Shown: in pieces, positions 24,768-32,693 of the stretch
How the letters are laid out: every line of letters starts with the position of its first letter
How positions within the stretch are numbered: position 1 is the stretch's first letter
Assembly (NCBI RefSeq): GCF_001299475.1
Contig: NZ_CYUJ01000002.1
Span: 620,001 to 684,000, forward strand
Length of the DNA stretch: 64,000 nt
Direction of reading: 5' to 3'
From: Neofamilia massiliensis
GTDB lineage: Bacteria; Bacillota; Clostridia; Tissierellales; Peptoniphilaceae
Made by a program: the position numbers and the translations under genes
Notes under the pieces: model-generated
Databases searched by the model: none
The model's input: the letters and a program-made list of their open reading frames with translations, nothing else
Told to the model about the DNA's origin: nothing

Positions 24768-25928
24768 ATGAAAAATTTATCAAAGAGAATATCTTTATTA
24801 TTAGTTTTAGTTTTAGTTCTAACTGTATTCACAGCTTGTAACAAAAATAATGAAGAAGCTAATAAAGAAACTACACCAGTAGAAAATGCTACTGAAGAAA
24901 AAACAGAAGAAAAAACAGAAGAACCAGCTGAAGAAACAACTGAACCAGCAGAAACTGCTGAAACAGAACCTGTAGAAGTTGGCCCGATTGCAAAAATTGG
25001 TTTAGGTAACATTACTTCAACTACTTCATCAAATGATGCTGGCGAAAAACCAGCTAAGGCTCAAGCTGACGTAACAATTGCAGCTGTAGCTTTTGATGCA
25101 GATGGTAAAATTGTTGATGTAAAAATTGACGTTGCCCAAACAAGTGCAAACTTCTCAGAAGACAACATGACAGTTGACATGGATGCTGCTGACTTTAGAA
25201 CAAAAATGGAAAAAGGTCCAGATTATGATATGCTAAAGGCTTCTCCAATAGAAAAAGAATTTGATGAACAAATTCTAGGCCTACAAGAATATTTAATTGG
25301 AAAAACTGCTGAAGAAGTTGTAGGAATTCCTACAAAAGAAAAAGATGAAGGTCATCCAGCAGTTCCAGATGTAGCTGAACTTGAAACAGTATGTACAATA
25401 AACATTTCTGATTTCCAATATGCAGTTAAAGAAGCTTGGGACAATGCTGTTGATGCTAACGGCGCAACAAAACTTGGCCTAGGTATTTTCACTGACGGCA
25501 AGGGAACTGACGGAAAAGATGACAAGGGTGCTAAGGCTCAATTTAACACTTATATGTGTGCTCTAGGTCTTGATGACGAAGGTAAAATCGTTGCTAACTA
25601 TGTAGACACAGTTCAAGCAAAAGTTCAAGTTGCTCTAGATGGAACTGTAGAAACATCTGAAGACGTTCTATCTAAGAAAGAACTTAAAGATGACTACAAC
25701 ATGAGAGATCATTCTGAAATTGGTAGAGAATGGTTTGAACAAATGGAAGACTTCCAAGCCTTTACTATTGGAAAGACTGTAGAAGAAGTTCAAAACATCC
25801 CAGTTAAAGAAAGAGATGAAAACCACAAAAACGTTCCAGACCTTCCAGAACTAGAATCTACTGTAACTATTACTGTAGAAGGTTACCAAAAGGTAATGGG
25901 TCTTGCTAACGACAATGCTAACAAATAA
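24768..25928 (+). CDS. Lipoprotein with two internal repeats
   Basis: 386 residues. Lipobox FTAC with Cys24, a Glu/Thr-rich low-complexity linker (~28-68), then two homologous units of about 155 residues (~70-225 and ~232-386). Each unit has 'K(I/L)GLG', 'DxDGKIV', 'IGKT(A/V)EEV', '(V)PDxxELE' and 'TI' elements. Such units occur in clostridial surface lipoproteins and recall FMN-binding-type domains, but no flavin attachment motif is evident. Strong promoter and good GGAGG suggest an abundant surface protein. Function unknown. Confidence 0.8.
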   Translation: MKNLSKRISLLLVLVLVLTVFTACNKNNEEANKETTPVENATEEKTEEKTEEPAEETTEPAETAETEPVEVGPIAKIGLGNITSTTSSNDAGEKPAKAQADVTIAAVAFDADGKIVDVKIDVAQTSANFSEDNMTVDMDAADFRTKMEKGPDYDMLKASPIEKEFDEQILGLQEYLIGKTAEEVVGIPTKEKDEGHPAVPDVAELETVCTINISDFQYAVKEAWDNAVDANGATKLGLGIFTDGKGTDGKDDKGAKAQFNTYMCALGLDDEGKIVANYVDTVQAKVQVALDGTVETSEDVLSKKELKDDYNMRDHSEIGREWFEQMEDFQAFTIGKTVEEVQNIPVKERDENHKNVPDLPELESTVTITVEGYQKVMGLANDNANK

Positions 25929-25954
25929 GATTTAGCAAAATAAAATTTATTCAA

Positions 25955-25989
25955 ATAGCCTTTTAGATTTTCTAAGAGGCTATTTTTTA
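25955..25989 (+). terminator. Terminator after the repeat lipoprotein gene
   Basis: ATAGCC (25955-25960) pairs with GGCTAT (25978-25983), with additional inner TTAGA/TCTAA pairing, then TTTTTT. Confidence 0.85.
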
Positions 25990-26069
25990 TTAGAAATATT
26001 TTTCACAAATTAAAAGATGGGTATAGGTCAAATAATAAGATAAGTTAAAGAACAACTAAGGAGGTTTAT

Positions 26070-26954
26070 ATGGATACAAAAGAAATATATGAAAAAACGA
26101 AAAGTGTCTCTAAGATAAATCTGTGGAATATGTTTATGACCGCCCTTATCTTTTTCTTAGGTATAGAATTTATTAATTTTATTTTAGATAAAATTTTACC
26201 TACAGAAAGTTATGCAAACTCTATTGAAGTATATCTGCAAGTTCCAAAATCTATTTTTAATGATGTTAGCTATGTAGAATTTGCCTTTGGCAAACCTCTT
26301 ACTTATGGTTTAACTAAAAATATCATTATTGGTATTTTGACTACAATGAGTTTTATGGCTTTAATAATGGCGATTTTAGACTTTGTTAAAGATTTTAATT
26401 CTAATGGAGACAGTGACTTTACCATAACTTTATTTACAGATAACTTAAAGGCCTACAAAGTAGAAATATTTCTTACTGCCTTAGTTTTTACAGGAATTTC
26501 TTCCCTAGTATCGTTAGTTCCTTATGTAGGATTTATAATAGAAATTATTTTAAAGATAATATTATTCTTCGTAGCTTTTATAATTAAGGAAAATAATATT
26601 AGAAATCCCTTTAAATTAATTGTGGAGTCTTTTAAAAGGACGAGAGGTTATAAGTTTGATTTATTTAAACTAATGTTAAAATTTATTGTCCCAATCTTGC
26701 TAGTAGTTCTTTTGTTGGTCTTAGCTGGTTTTTTAAATGTTCATTACTCCTCAATCTTTACAGGAATATTTTTAATTATCTTAACCCTTGTATCTATTAG
26801 AGCATATTTACTTACAAATATAGCCTTTGCCTTAGCCTATGAAGATCTAAGAAGCTATGAGGATTTTAAAAATAATTTTGGCAGAGGGGAAGATCCTTAT
26901 TTAGATGAGGTTGATACAAGAAAAAATCTTGAAGCAGATAATGAAAACTATTAA
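26070..26954 (+). CDS. Polytopic membrane protein, function unknown
   Basis: 294 residues, about six transmembrane segments (near 20-40, 85-110, 133-155, 158-178, 208-230, 233-255). The pattern of a long central 'NLKAYKVEIFLTALVFTGISSLVSLVPYVG' segment and a final 'AYEDLRSYEDF' resembles DUF975-like integral membrane proteins (weak). AAGGAGG before ATG 26070. The next gene begins 21 nt later and has a similar architecture, so this is a likely two-gene operon. Confidence 0.7.
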   Translation: MDTKEIYEKTKSVSKINLWNMFMTALIFFLGIEFINFILDKILPTESYANSIEVYLQVPKSIFNDVSYVEFAFGKPLTYGLTKNIIIGILTTMSFMALIMAILDFVKDFNSNGDSDFTITLFTDNLKAYKVEIFLTALVFTGISSLVSLVPYVGFIIEIILKIILFFVAFIIKENNIRNPFKLIVESFKRTRGYKFDLFKLMLKFIVPILLVVLLLVLAGFLNVHYSSIFTGIFLIILTLVSIRAYLLTNIAFALAYEDLRSYEDFKNNFGRGEDPYLDEVDTRKNLEADNENY

Positions 26955-26975
26955 TAAATAATAAAGGAGAATCAA

Positions 26976-27725
26976 ATGTCATATTCAGAAAATATTAGAA
27001 AAACTCTAAGGCTATTTATGAGAAATCTTGGAACAATTTTATTGGTCTATTTAATTTTAACTCTAATAGGCTTTATCACAGCTAGCACATTAAATATTTC
27101 TTTTGGCTTTAATATTTTAGACAAAAGTAATATTCAATCAATGGCTAAAGATCTTGCAAATGATAGCTCAACTAAATCTTTTTTCTATACTCTTCTTCAA
27201 GGGACTCTGTCTCTTAGTATTTTAGGAACCAATCAAATTGGTCTTTTAAATTTACTTAGAGGTGGAGGATATTCTATAAATGGCCTAGTAGAAATTTTTA
27301 AAAACAATTACAAAGACATTTTGCTAGTGGCCTTTTTAATAACTTTTATTTCAAAACTTGTAGGTCTTATTCCTATACTTGGTGGAATTGTAGCGATTAT
27401 TGCCTCTTTAGCTTTTTGTTTTTCCTTTTTCTTAATTTATGACTTTAAGGCCAAGGGACCAGACAGTTACCTTAAAGGATCAGCTAATATTACTAATGGC
27501 CACAAGCTTAGACTTTTTATTTTAAATATAATTTATGGCTTTGTTCCTATAGTTCTTGGAGCAGTTTTAGTAATAACAAGTATTATTTCAAAAAGCTTGT
27601 CTTTAGGTATTGGTGGAGTTATTGTTTCAATCTTACTTCTAACTTTAACATCACTACTATCAACTATAGGCCAAAGTGTTTATTATGATGAACTAATAAA
27701 AGAAAAAGATCCAACAGCCCTATAA
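26976..27725 (+). CDS. Polytopic membrane protein, probable paralogue of its neighbour
   Basis: 249 residues, about six transmembrane segments. Parts align with the preceding protein: a charged 'IFKNNYKDILLVAFLITFISKLVG' segment followed by 'LIPILGGIVAI' corresponds to the neighbour's 'VPYVGFIIEI' region. Probably acts with it in the membrane. No known motif. AAAGGAG before ATG 26976; the operon ends at a strong bidirectional terminator. Confidence 0.7.
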   Translation: MSYSENIRKTLRLFMRNLGTILLVYLILTLIGFITASTLNISFGFNILDKSNIQSMAKDLANDSSTKSFFYTLLQGTLSLSILGTNQIGLLNLLRGGGYSINGLVEIFKNNYKDILLVAFLITFISKLVGLIPILGGIVAIIASLAFCFSFFLIYDFKAKGPDSYLKGSANITNGHKLRLFILNIIYGFVPIVLGAVLVITSIISKSLSLGIGGVIVSILLLTLTSLLSTIGQSVYYDELIKEKDPTAL

Positions 27726-27731
27726 AGAAAA

Positions 27732-27767
27732 AAGCCCTGGGAAGAAAACCTAGGGCTTATTTTTTTC
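27732..27767. terminator. Bidirectional terminator between convergent genes
   Basis: AAGCCCTGGG (27732-27741) pairs with CCTAGGGCTT (27749-27758), T run on the + side and A run (T on the - strand) on the other. It ends both the membrane-protein operon and tadA. Confidence 0.9.
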
Positions 27768-28206
27768 TTAAGTTTTTAAAAAAGTCGCTGAGAATTTTTG
27801 AACACTGGTCTTCTAAAAGCCCAAAGACAACAGGAAAGGAGTGGTTAAAGCTAGGAAGATTTGAAAGATTAAGGGCAGATCCACAAGATCCCATGCGAGG
27901 ATCCCTTGTTCCAACATAAAGTTTTCTAATTCTAGAATTTAACATGTAGCCTGCACACATGGGACAGGGCTCTAGGGTTACATAGACATCGCAGTCTTCT
28001 AACCACCAAGATCCTAAAGTCTCACAAGCTTGACTTAGGGCTATGACTTCGGCGTGGTAGAGGGAATTATTTTTTTCTATTTTTTTATTGTAGCCTGATC
28101 CAATAACTTTGCCATCTTTAACGACAACACAGCCTATGGGAACTTCATTATTTTTATAGGCCTTTTCTGCTTCCTTTAAAGCCAAAGCCATAAATTTTTC
28201 TTCCAT
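27757..28206 (-). CDS. tadA: tRNA-specific adenosine deaminase TadA
   Basis: Deaminates A34 to inosine in tRNA-Arg(ACG). 149 residues with cytidine-deaminase zinc site: H51 and proton-shuttling E53 in 'HAEVIAL', C81 and C84 in 'PCPMC'. 'NNEVPIGCVVV' and 'RDPRMGSCGS' are typical of TadA. Only minus-strand gene between 9.1 and 43.9 kb; a GGTGG-like ribosome binding site lies just above 28206. Confidence 0.95.
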   Translation of the reverse strand: MEEKFMALALKEAEKAYKNNEVPIGCVVVKDGKVIGSGYNKKIEKNNSLYHAEVIALSQACETLGSWWLEDCDVYVTLEPCPMCAGYMLNSRIRKLYVGTRDPRMGSCGSALNLSNLPSFNHSFPVVFGLLEDQCSKILSDFFKNLRKK

Positions 28207-28336
28207 TTATATCCACCTCAAATTTTATTATTAATGACAAAATTTTCTTTCAAAAGACTTTTTTTATAAGTATAATTATGGTATCATATTTTTAGCTAAA
28301 AAAGAGAGAATTTTCAAGAAAATAAGATAAAATTTC

Positions 28337-28365
28337 TTGCAAGTTTTATCTTTCTATGCTATACT
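28337..28365 (+). promoter_or_regulatory. Promoter of the rpmG-secE-nusG operon
   Basis: TTGCAA (28337-28342), 17-bp spacer, TATACT (28360-28365), extended -10 TGC. About 120 nt of leader precedes rpmG and includes a GGCCCTTTTTTT stretch (28398-28410) that may be a weak attenuator. Confidence 0.7.
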
Positions 28366-28488
28366 AAATTAGATAGAAATAAAGCCATAGGGTTTAGAGG
28401 CCCTTTTTTTATTGAGTGAATTAAAGACTAAATAAAAGATTTTATTTCTCAAAACTTTCAATTAAAATCTATTTATAGGAGGTGCCAA

Positions 28489-28638
28489 ATGGCTGATAGA
28501 GTAACTCTAGCTTGCCAAGAGTGCAAGAACAGAAACTATGTAACTTATAAGAATAAGAAGAACACTACTGAAAGACTTGAGTTGAAAAAATATTGCAAGT
28601 TCTGCAAGACTCACACAAGTCACAAAGAAACTAAATAG
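28489..28638 (+). CDS. rpmG: 50S ribosomal protein bL33
   Basis: 49 residues. '[21 protein letters not shown]' and '[17 protein letters not shown]' hold two CxxC pairs, so this is the zinc-binding (C+) form of L33. GGAGG 5-6 nt before ATG 28489. Its place immediately before secE and nusG is the standard Firmicutes order. Confidence 0.97.
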   Translation: MADRVTLACQECKNRNYVTYKNKKNTTERLELKKYCKFCKTHTSHKETK

Positions 28639-28654
28639 GACAGGAGGGAATTAA

Positions 28655-28858
28655 GTGACTGAAAAAGTTAACAAAGAAGGCCGCATGAAAAGATACTTTA
28701 AGGGAGTAAGAACTGAACTTAAAAAAGTAATCTGGCCAAGTAAATCAGAACTATTAAAATATTCCGCTCTTGTTTTAGTTTTAAGTATTATATCTGCTCT
28801 ATTTATATACTTATTCGACTTTATTATTCACAAGCTTTTAGGCTTAATAATAGGATAA
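28655..28858 (+). CDS. secE: Preprotein translocase subunit SecE
   Basis: 67 residues: an amphipathic cytoplasmic helix ('YFKGVRTELKKVIWPSKSELLKYS') followed by one transmembrane segment ('LVLVLSIISALFIYLF'). Part of SecYEG. GTG start at 28655 after GGAGGG, 16 nt after rpmG. Confidence 0.95.
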   Translation: MTEKVNKEGRMKRYFKGVRTELKKVIWPSKSELLKYSALVLVLSIISALFIYLFDFIIHKLLGLIIG

Positions 28859-28873
28859 TACGAGGGGATAGTT

Positions 28874-29428
28874 TTGACAGAAATTATTAATGAAAGAAAA
28901 GACAGAGACCCAAGAGCAAGATGGTATGTAGTCCACACCTATTCTGGTCATGAGAACAAGGTTAAGACAACTATGGAGCTTATGGTTAAAAACCAAGGCA
29001 TGGAAGACCTTGTACAAGAAATAGAAGTTCCAACTGAAGAACTAGTAGAAACTAAAGATGGAGTTGAAAAGGTAAAGGAAACAAAACTTTATCCTAGCTA
29101 TGTTCTTGTTAAAATGATTATGACTGACGAGTCTTGGTACCTAGTTAGAAATACTAGGGGAGTTACAGGATTTTTAGGACCTGCATCAAACCCTATACCC
29201 CTAACTAAGGAAGAAGAAAAGGCCCTAGGTGTTAAAGAAGTTAGAAGAATTGACTACGACTACCATGTTGGCGATTCTGTTAAGATTATTGACGGACCTT
29301 TTGAAAATTTCTTGGGAGAAATTGAAAGTATTAATAAGGACAAGGAAGAAGTTACGGTTTTCATATCTATGTTTAATAGGGAAACCAAATTAGATCTTGG
29401 TTTTGACCAAGTAGAAAAAGTTCAGTAA
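28874..29428 (+). CDS. nusG: Transcription termination/antitermination protein NusG
   Basis: 184 residues. NGN domain ('ARWYVVHTYSGHENKVKTTME', 'LVRNTRGVTGFLG') and C-terminal KOW ('GDSVKIIDGPFENFLGEIES'). Couples RNAP with Rho or ribosomes; rho itself lies at 35.5 kb. The start is TTG at 28874 after GAGGGG. Confidence 0.96.
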   Translation: MTEIINERKDRDPRARWYVVHTYSGHENKVKTTMELMVKNQGMEDLVQEIEVPTEELVETKDGVEKVKETKLYPSYVLVKMIMTDESWYLVRNTRGVTGFLGPASNPIPLTKEEEKALGVKEVRRIDYDYHVGDSVKIIDGPFENFLGEIESINKDKEEVTVFISMFNRETKLDLGFDQVEKVQ

Positions 29429-29457
29429 TATCGCGATTTAGCGTTATTATATAGAAA

Positions 29458-29486
29458 GTGGGAGGGAAAGACCCGCTAAATACCAC
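29458..29486 (+). promoter_or_regulatory. L1-type regulatory hairpin before rplK
   Basis: GTGG...CCAC outer stem with an inner GGG/CCC stem and an asymmetric internal loop containing GCTAAA. It mimics the L1-binding site of 23S rRNA. The same element recurs before rplA (29927-29953). Translational autoregulation by L1 is inferred. Confidence 0.6.
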
Positions 29487-29501
29487 AAAGGAGGAATTTT
29501 T

Positions 29502-29927
29502 ATGGCAAAGAAAGTCATAGCTATAGTAAAATTACAAATACCTGCAGGAAAAGCTACACCAGCACCTCCAGTAGGAACTGCACTAGGACCTCACGGGGTT
29601 AACATTATGGAGTTCACCAAGTCTTTTAACTCAAAGACTGCTGACCAAGCTGGAATGATTATTCCAGTTGAAATGACAATATATGCTGACAGAACTTTTG
29701 ATTACATTACAAAAGTATCTCCAATGGCAATGCTTATTAAAAAGGAATTAAACCTACAAGCAGCATCAGGTGAACCAAACAAGAAAAAGGTTGGTAAATT
29801 AACCTTAGACCAAGTGAGAAAAATTGCAGAAACTAAAATGCCTGATTTAAATGCTGGATCAGTTGAAGCCGCTATGGAAATGGTTAAGGGCACAGCTAGA
29901 AGCATGGGCGTTACAGTAGAGGAATAG
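29502..29927 (+). CDS. rplK: 50S ribosomal protein uL11
   Basis: 141 residues, standard length. '[29 protein letters not shown]' and C-terminal rRNA-binding '[12 protein letters not shown]'. Part of the GTPase-associated centre. GGAGG before ATG 29502; preceded by the L1-type hairpin. Confidence 0.97.
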   Translation: MAKKVIAIVKLQIPAGKATPAPPVGTALGPHGVNIMEFTKSFNSKTADQAGMIIPVEMTIYADRTFDYITKVSPMAMLIKKELNLQAASGEPNKKKVGKLTLDQVRKIAETKMPDLNAGSVEAAMEMVKGTARSMGVTVEE

Positions 29928-29953
29928 TGGGAGGATTTATCCGCTAAAACCAC
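29927..29953 (+). promoter_or_regulatory. Second L1-type hairpin, between rplK and rplA
   Basis: GTGG (29927-29930) pairs with CCAC (29950-29953), with an inner GGAT/ATCC stem and a CGCTAAAA-containing internal loop. Nearly the same structure as before rplK. It begins within the rplK stop codon. Confidence 0.6.
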
Positions 29954-29968
29954 AAGGAGGTTATTTAT

Positions 29969-30661
29969 ATGGCAAAAAGAGGAAAAAAATATTTAGAAAG
30001 CGCAAAGCTTTTTGATAAAACAACTAATTACCAGCCAGCAGAAGCTTTTGATTTAGTTACAAAAACTGCAAAAGCAAACTTTGATGAATCAGTTGAGCTA
30101 GCAGTTCGTCTAGGAGTAGACCCAAGACATGCTGACCAACAAGTTAGAGGTACAGTAGTACTTCCAAATGGTACTGGTAAAGACGTTAGAGTGTTAGTTA
30201 TCACTAAGGGCGACAAGATCAAAGAAGCTGAAGAAGCTGGAGCAGATTTTGTTGGTAGTGAAGAAATGGTTGAAAAAATTCAAACTCAAAACTGGTTTGA
30301 CTTTGATGTAATCATTACTACACCAGATATGATGGGTCAAGTTGGTAGAATCGGTAGGATCTTAGGACCTAAGGGATTAATGCCTAACCCAAAAAGTGGA
30401 ACAGTAACTTTTGACGTTGCAGACGCTGTTAAAGAAATTAAAGCTGGTAAAGTAGAATACAGGGTAGACAAACAAGCTATCATCAATGTTGCTATTGGTA
30501 AGGCATCATTTGGACCAGAAAAATTAAAAGAAAACTTTGATGTAATTATGGATGCTATAGTAAAGGCGAAACCAGCTGCATCTAAGGGTAGATACCTAAA
30601 GAGCGTAACTGTTTCAACTACTATGGGACCTGGTATCAAAGTTAATACTTCAGATTTTTAA
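29969..30661 (+). CDS. rplA: 50S ribosomal protein uL1
   Basis: 230 residues. '[24 protein letters not shown]', '[22 protein letters not shown]' are the L1 signatures. Binds 23S helix 76-78 (L1 stalk) and probably represses its own operon through the hairpins described. AAGGAGG before ATG 29969. Confidence 0.97.
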   Translation: MAKRGKKYLESAKLFDKTTNYQPAEAFDLVTKTAKANFDESVELAVRLGVDPRHADQQVRGTVVLPNGTGKDVRVLVITKGDKIKEAEEAGADFVGSEEMVEKIQTQNWFDFDVIITTPDMMGQVGRIGRILGPKGLMPNPKSGTVTFDVADAVKEIKAGKVEYRVDKQAIINVAIGKASFGPEKLKENFDVIMDAIVKAKPAASKGRYLKSVTVSTTMGPGIKVNTSDF

Positions 30662-30671
30662 TTGAAAGTTG

Positions 30672-30700
30672 TTGACAGAAATAAATTTAAGTAGTAAAAT
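30672..30700 (+). promoter_or_regulatory. Promoter of rplJ-rplL
   Basis: TTGACA (30672-30677), 17-bp spacer, TAAAAT (30695-30700). The transcript begins before the L10 leader. Confidence 0.8.
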
Positions 30701-30722
30701 AGTCTAGAAATTGAATAAATTT

Positions 30723-30775
30723 TGCCGTAGACAGTAGGTGGGCCCAGCCCTTAATTTCCTACCGAGGTCAGATGA
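30723..30775 (+). promoter_or_regulatory. Ribosomal protein L10 leader
   Basis: Conserved GTAGACAGTAGGTGG (30727-30741) and the pairing segment CCTACCGAGGT (30758-30768) of the Firmicutes L10 leader. The L10-L12 complex is known to bind such leaders and repress rplJL. Confidence 0.8.
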
Positions 30776-30787
30776 TTATATATTATT

Positions 30788-30822
30788 AGTCTCTCCTTAC
30801 GTTTACGGTGAGACTATTTTTT
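30788..30822 (+). terminator. Attenuator hairpin before rplJ
   Basis: AGTCTC (30788-30793) pairs with GAGACT (30810-30815), two further C-G pairs beyond a mismatch, then TTTTTT. It probably works with the L10 leader to stop transcription when L10 is in excess. Confidence 0.7.
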
Positions 30823-30836
30823 ATGGAGGTGAAAGA

Positions 30837-31388
30837 GTGAAAGACAGTGTTTTAAAACAAAAACAAGCTGTTGTAGCTGAGATTGAAGATAAAATTAAAA
30901 ACTCTAAGTCTTTAGTAGTTGTTGACTATAGAGGCCTATCAGTTGCTGATGTAACTGAACTAAGAAGCCAATTTAGAGAAAACAACGTTGACTATAAGGT
31001 ATACAAAAATACTTTATCTAGAAGAGCATTTGAAAATCTTGGATATACAGACATTTTAGAACACTTAACAGGACCAAATGCAATTGCATTTTCTATGGAT
31101 GATGCAACTACTTCTGCAAAGGTAACATCAAAGTTTGCAGAAACTAACAACAAGTTAGAAATTAAAGTTGGTATGTTAGGTGATGATGTTTTAGACGTGG
31201 CTGAAATCTCTAAACTAGCGAAGATACCTTCAAGAGAAGTTCTCATCGGAAAATTAGTAGGAAGCTTAAATGCTCCAATTTCTAATTTTGTAAATGTAAC
31301 TCAACAATTAATAAATACACCAATGAGAAATCTTATTCATGTAGCAGAAACGCTAGCTGAGAGAAAGAGCGCAGAATCTGCAGAATAA
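30837..31388 (+). CDS. rplJ: 50S ribosomal protein uL10
   Basis: 183 residues: 'KQAVVAEIEDKIKNSKSLVVVDYRGLSV', 'YKVYKNTLSRRAF', C-terminal helix that binds L7/L12. The frame is open from 30738, but that part is the L10 leader and attenuator. TGGAGG at 30824-30829 sets the start at GTG 30837. Confidence 0.95.
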   Translation: MKDSVLKQKQAVVAEIEDKIKNSKSLVVVDYRGLSVADVTELRSQFRENNVDYKVYKNTLSRRAFENLGYTDILEHLTGPNAIAFSMDDATTSAKVTSKFAETNNKLEIKVGMLGDDVLDVAEISKLAKIPSREVLIGKLVGSLNAPISNFVNVTQQLINTPMRNLIHVAETLAERKSAESAE

Positions 31389-31438
31389 TTGCAGAAAAAT
31401 AAAAATTAATTTAAGAAAAATTTATGGAGGATTAAATA

Positions 31439-31816
31439 ATGAATATTGAACAAATTATTGAGACTATTGATGGTCTAACAGTTGTAGAATTAAACGAATT
31501 AGTAGAAGCACTTCAAGAAAAATACGGAGTATCAGCAGCACCAGTTATGATGGCTGGAGCAGCAGCAGCTGGTGGAGAAGCAGCACCTGCAGCAGAAGCT
31601 GAAAAAGATTCTTATGATGTAGTATTAGCTGAAGTTGGCGGAGAAAAAATTGCTGTAATTAAAGTAGTAAGAGAAGTTACTGGCCTAGGACTAAAAGACG
31701 CTAAGTCTCTAGTAGACGAAGCTCCAAAACCAGTTAAAGAAGGCGCTAGCAAAGACGAAGCTAACGAAATCAAAGAAAAACTTGAAGCAGCAGGAGCTAA
31801 AGTTGAATTAAAGTAA
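31439..31816 (+). CDS. rplL: 50S ribosomal protein bL12
   Basis: 125 residues: N-terminal dimer domain, Ala-rich hinge ('[17 protein letters not shown]', ~40-56), C-terminal factor-binding domain ('[32 protein letters not shown]'). A strong terminator follows; rpoB, its usual neighbour, is absent. Confidence 0.97.
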   Translation: MNIEQIIETIDGLTVVELNELVEALQEKYGVSAAPVMMAGAAAAGGEAAPAAEAEKDSYDVVLAEVGGEKIAVIKVVREVTGLGLKDAKSLVDEAPKPVKEGASKDEANEIKEKLEAAGAKVELK

Positions 31817-31830
31817 AAAATAATTTTTAA

Positions 31831-31855
31831 AAGTGCCAGTGATGGCACTTTTTTT
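31831..31855 (+). terminator. Terminator of the rplJL operon
   Basis: AAGTGCCA (31831-31838), GTGA loop, TGGCACTT (31843-31850), then a T run. Confidence 0.93.
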
Positions 31856-31979
31856 ATGTCTATATTTTTGTTTCAAAAATATTTAAATAGTAAGAAGTAC
31901 AAATAAAAACACTATTTTAAAAATAAATGAAATGCTTTTAGAAAAACACAAAAACTTGGATAAAATTTCTATTAAAGTA

Positions 31980-32008
31980 TTTAAAATTTCTATTTTTACT
32001 AGTATAAT
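31980..32008 (+). promoter_or_regulatory. Promoter of the XRE-cupin regulator
   Basis: TTTAAA (31980-31985), 17-bp spacer, TATAAT (32003-32008). The ~120 nt before it, 31856-31979, is AT-rich with nothing recognisable. Confidence 0.6.
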
Positions 32009-32023
32009 GAAATTGGTAAATCT

Positions 32024-32040
32024 TACAGTTAATAACTGTA
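32024..32040 (+). promoter_or_regulatory. Perfect 17-bp palindrome, probable operator
   Basis: TACAGTTA-A-TAACTGTA, centred about 24 bp downstream of the -10 element and 39 bp before the regulator ATG. The position suits repression by the gene's own XRE protein (inference). Confidence 0.7.
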
Positions 32041-32078
32041 CATAAACATTCATTATTTTACTAAAAAGAGGAGCGAAA

Positions 32079-32642
32079 ATGTTAGGCAAAAAAATTAGAC
32101 TTTTAAGAAAAAATCAAAATTTAAAACTAAATGACATAGCTGAAAAGTCAGGTTTGTCAGTATCTTATATTTCTCAATTAGAAAGAGACCTAGTTGAACC
32201 TAGTTTATCATCATTAAAAAAAATAGCCGTTGCATTAAATACGCCGATTTATTTATTAATTGACGATACAGAAAATGAAAATATCATCATGAGAAAAGAA
32301 GAAAGACCTAAGATGAGTTTTGAAAATTCTGATACTAGCTATGAAATAGTTTCTACAACTGTTAACAACATAAACTTTTCCCCAAAGATGATGATGGTTG
32401 AATTTATTATTCCAGGAAATGGAGAAGACTCTGGAGACTATGTCAGCCACAGGGCAGAAGAAATTATTATGTTAGAAGTAGGGGAGTTAGAAGTAACCTA
32501 TGGAGATACTGTCTATGATCTAAAGGCAGGAGACTCAATTTATATTCAAGAAAATATTCCCCATAGAATTGTAAACAAAGGCGACCAAGTTGCCAAGGGT
32601 TACTATGTAGTAAGTCCACCTCATATTCCAAAAACTGAATAG
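32079..32642 (+). CDS. XRE-cupin transcriptional regulator
   Basis: 187 residues. HTH at ~5-60 ('NLKLNDIAEKSGLSVSYISQLERD') and a cupin effector domain at ~110-180 ('HRAEEIIMLEVGELEV', 'LKAGDSIYIQENIPHR'). These regulators usually sense small metabolites and control neighbouring transport or catabolic genes. GAGG before ATG 32079. The TRAP-TAXI genes follow directly, so they are likely its targets. Confidence 0.92.
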   Translation: MLGKKIRLLRKNQNLKLNDIAEKSGLSVSYISQLERDLVEPSLSSLKKIAVALNTPIYLLIDDTENENIIMRKEERPKMSFENSDTSYEIVSTTVNNINFSPKMMMVEFIIPGNGEDSGDYVSHRAEEIIMLEVGELEVTYGDTVYDLKAGDSIYIQENIPHRIVNKGDQVAKGYYVVSPPHIPKTE

Positions 32643-32693
32643 ACTTATCTTTTAATTTTCTTAGGATTTACTATTGATGGAGGAAATTTTACT

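Noticed and set aside
28398-28412. Riboswitch before rpmG
   Set aside because: Only a short GC patch and T run; no conserved riboswitch motif.
30738-30836. N-terminal extension of rplJ
   Set aside because: The extra frame covers the L10 leader and an attenuator; the ribosome binding site fits GTG 30837.
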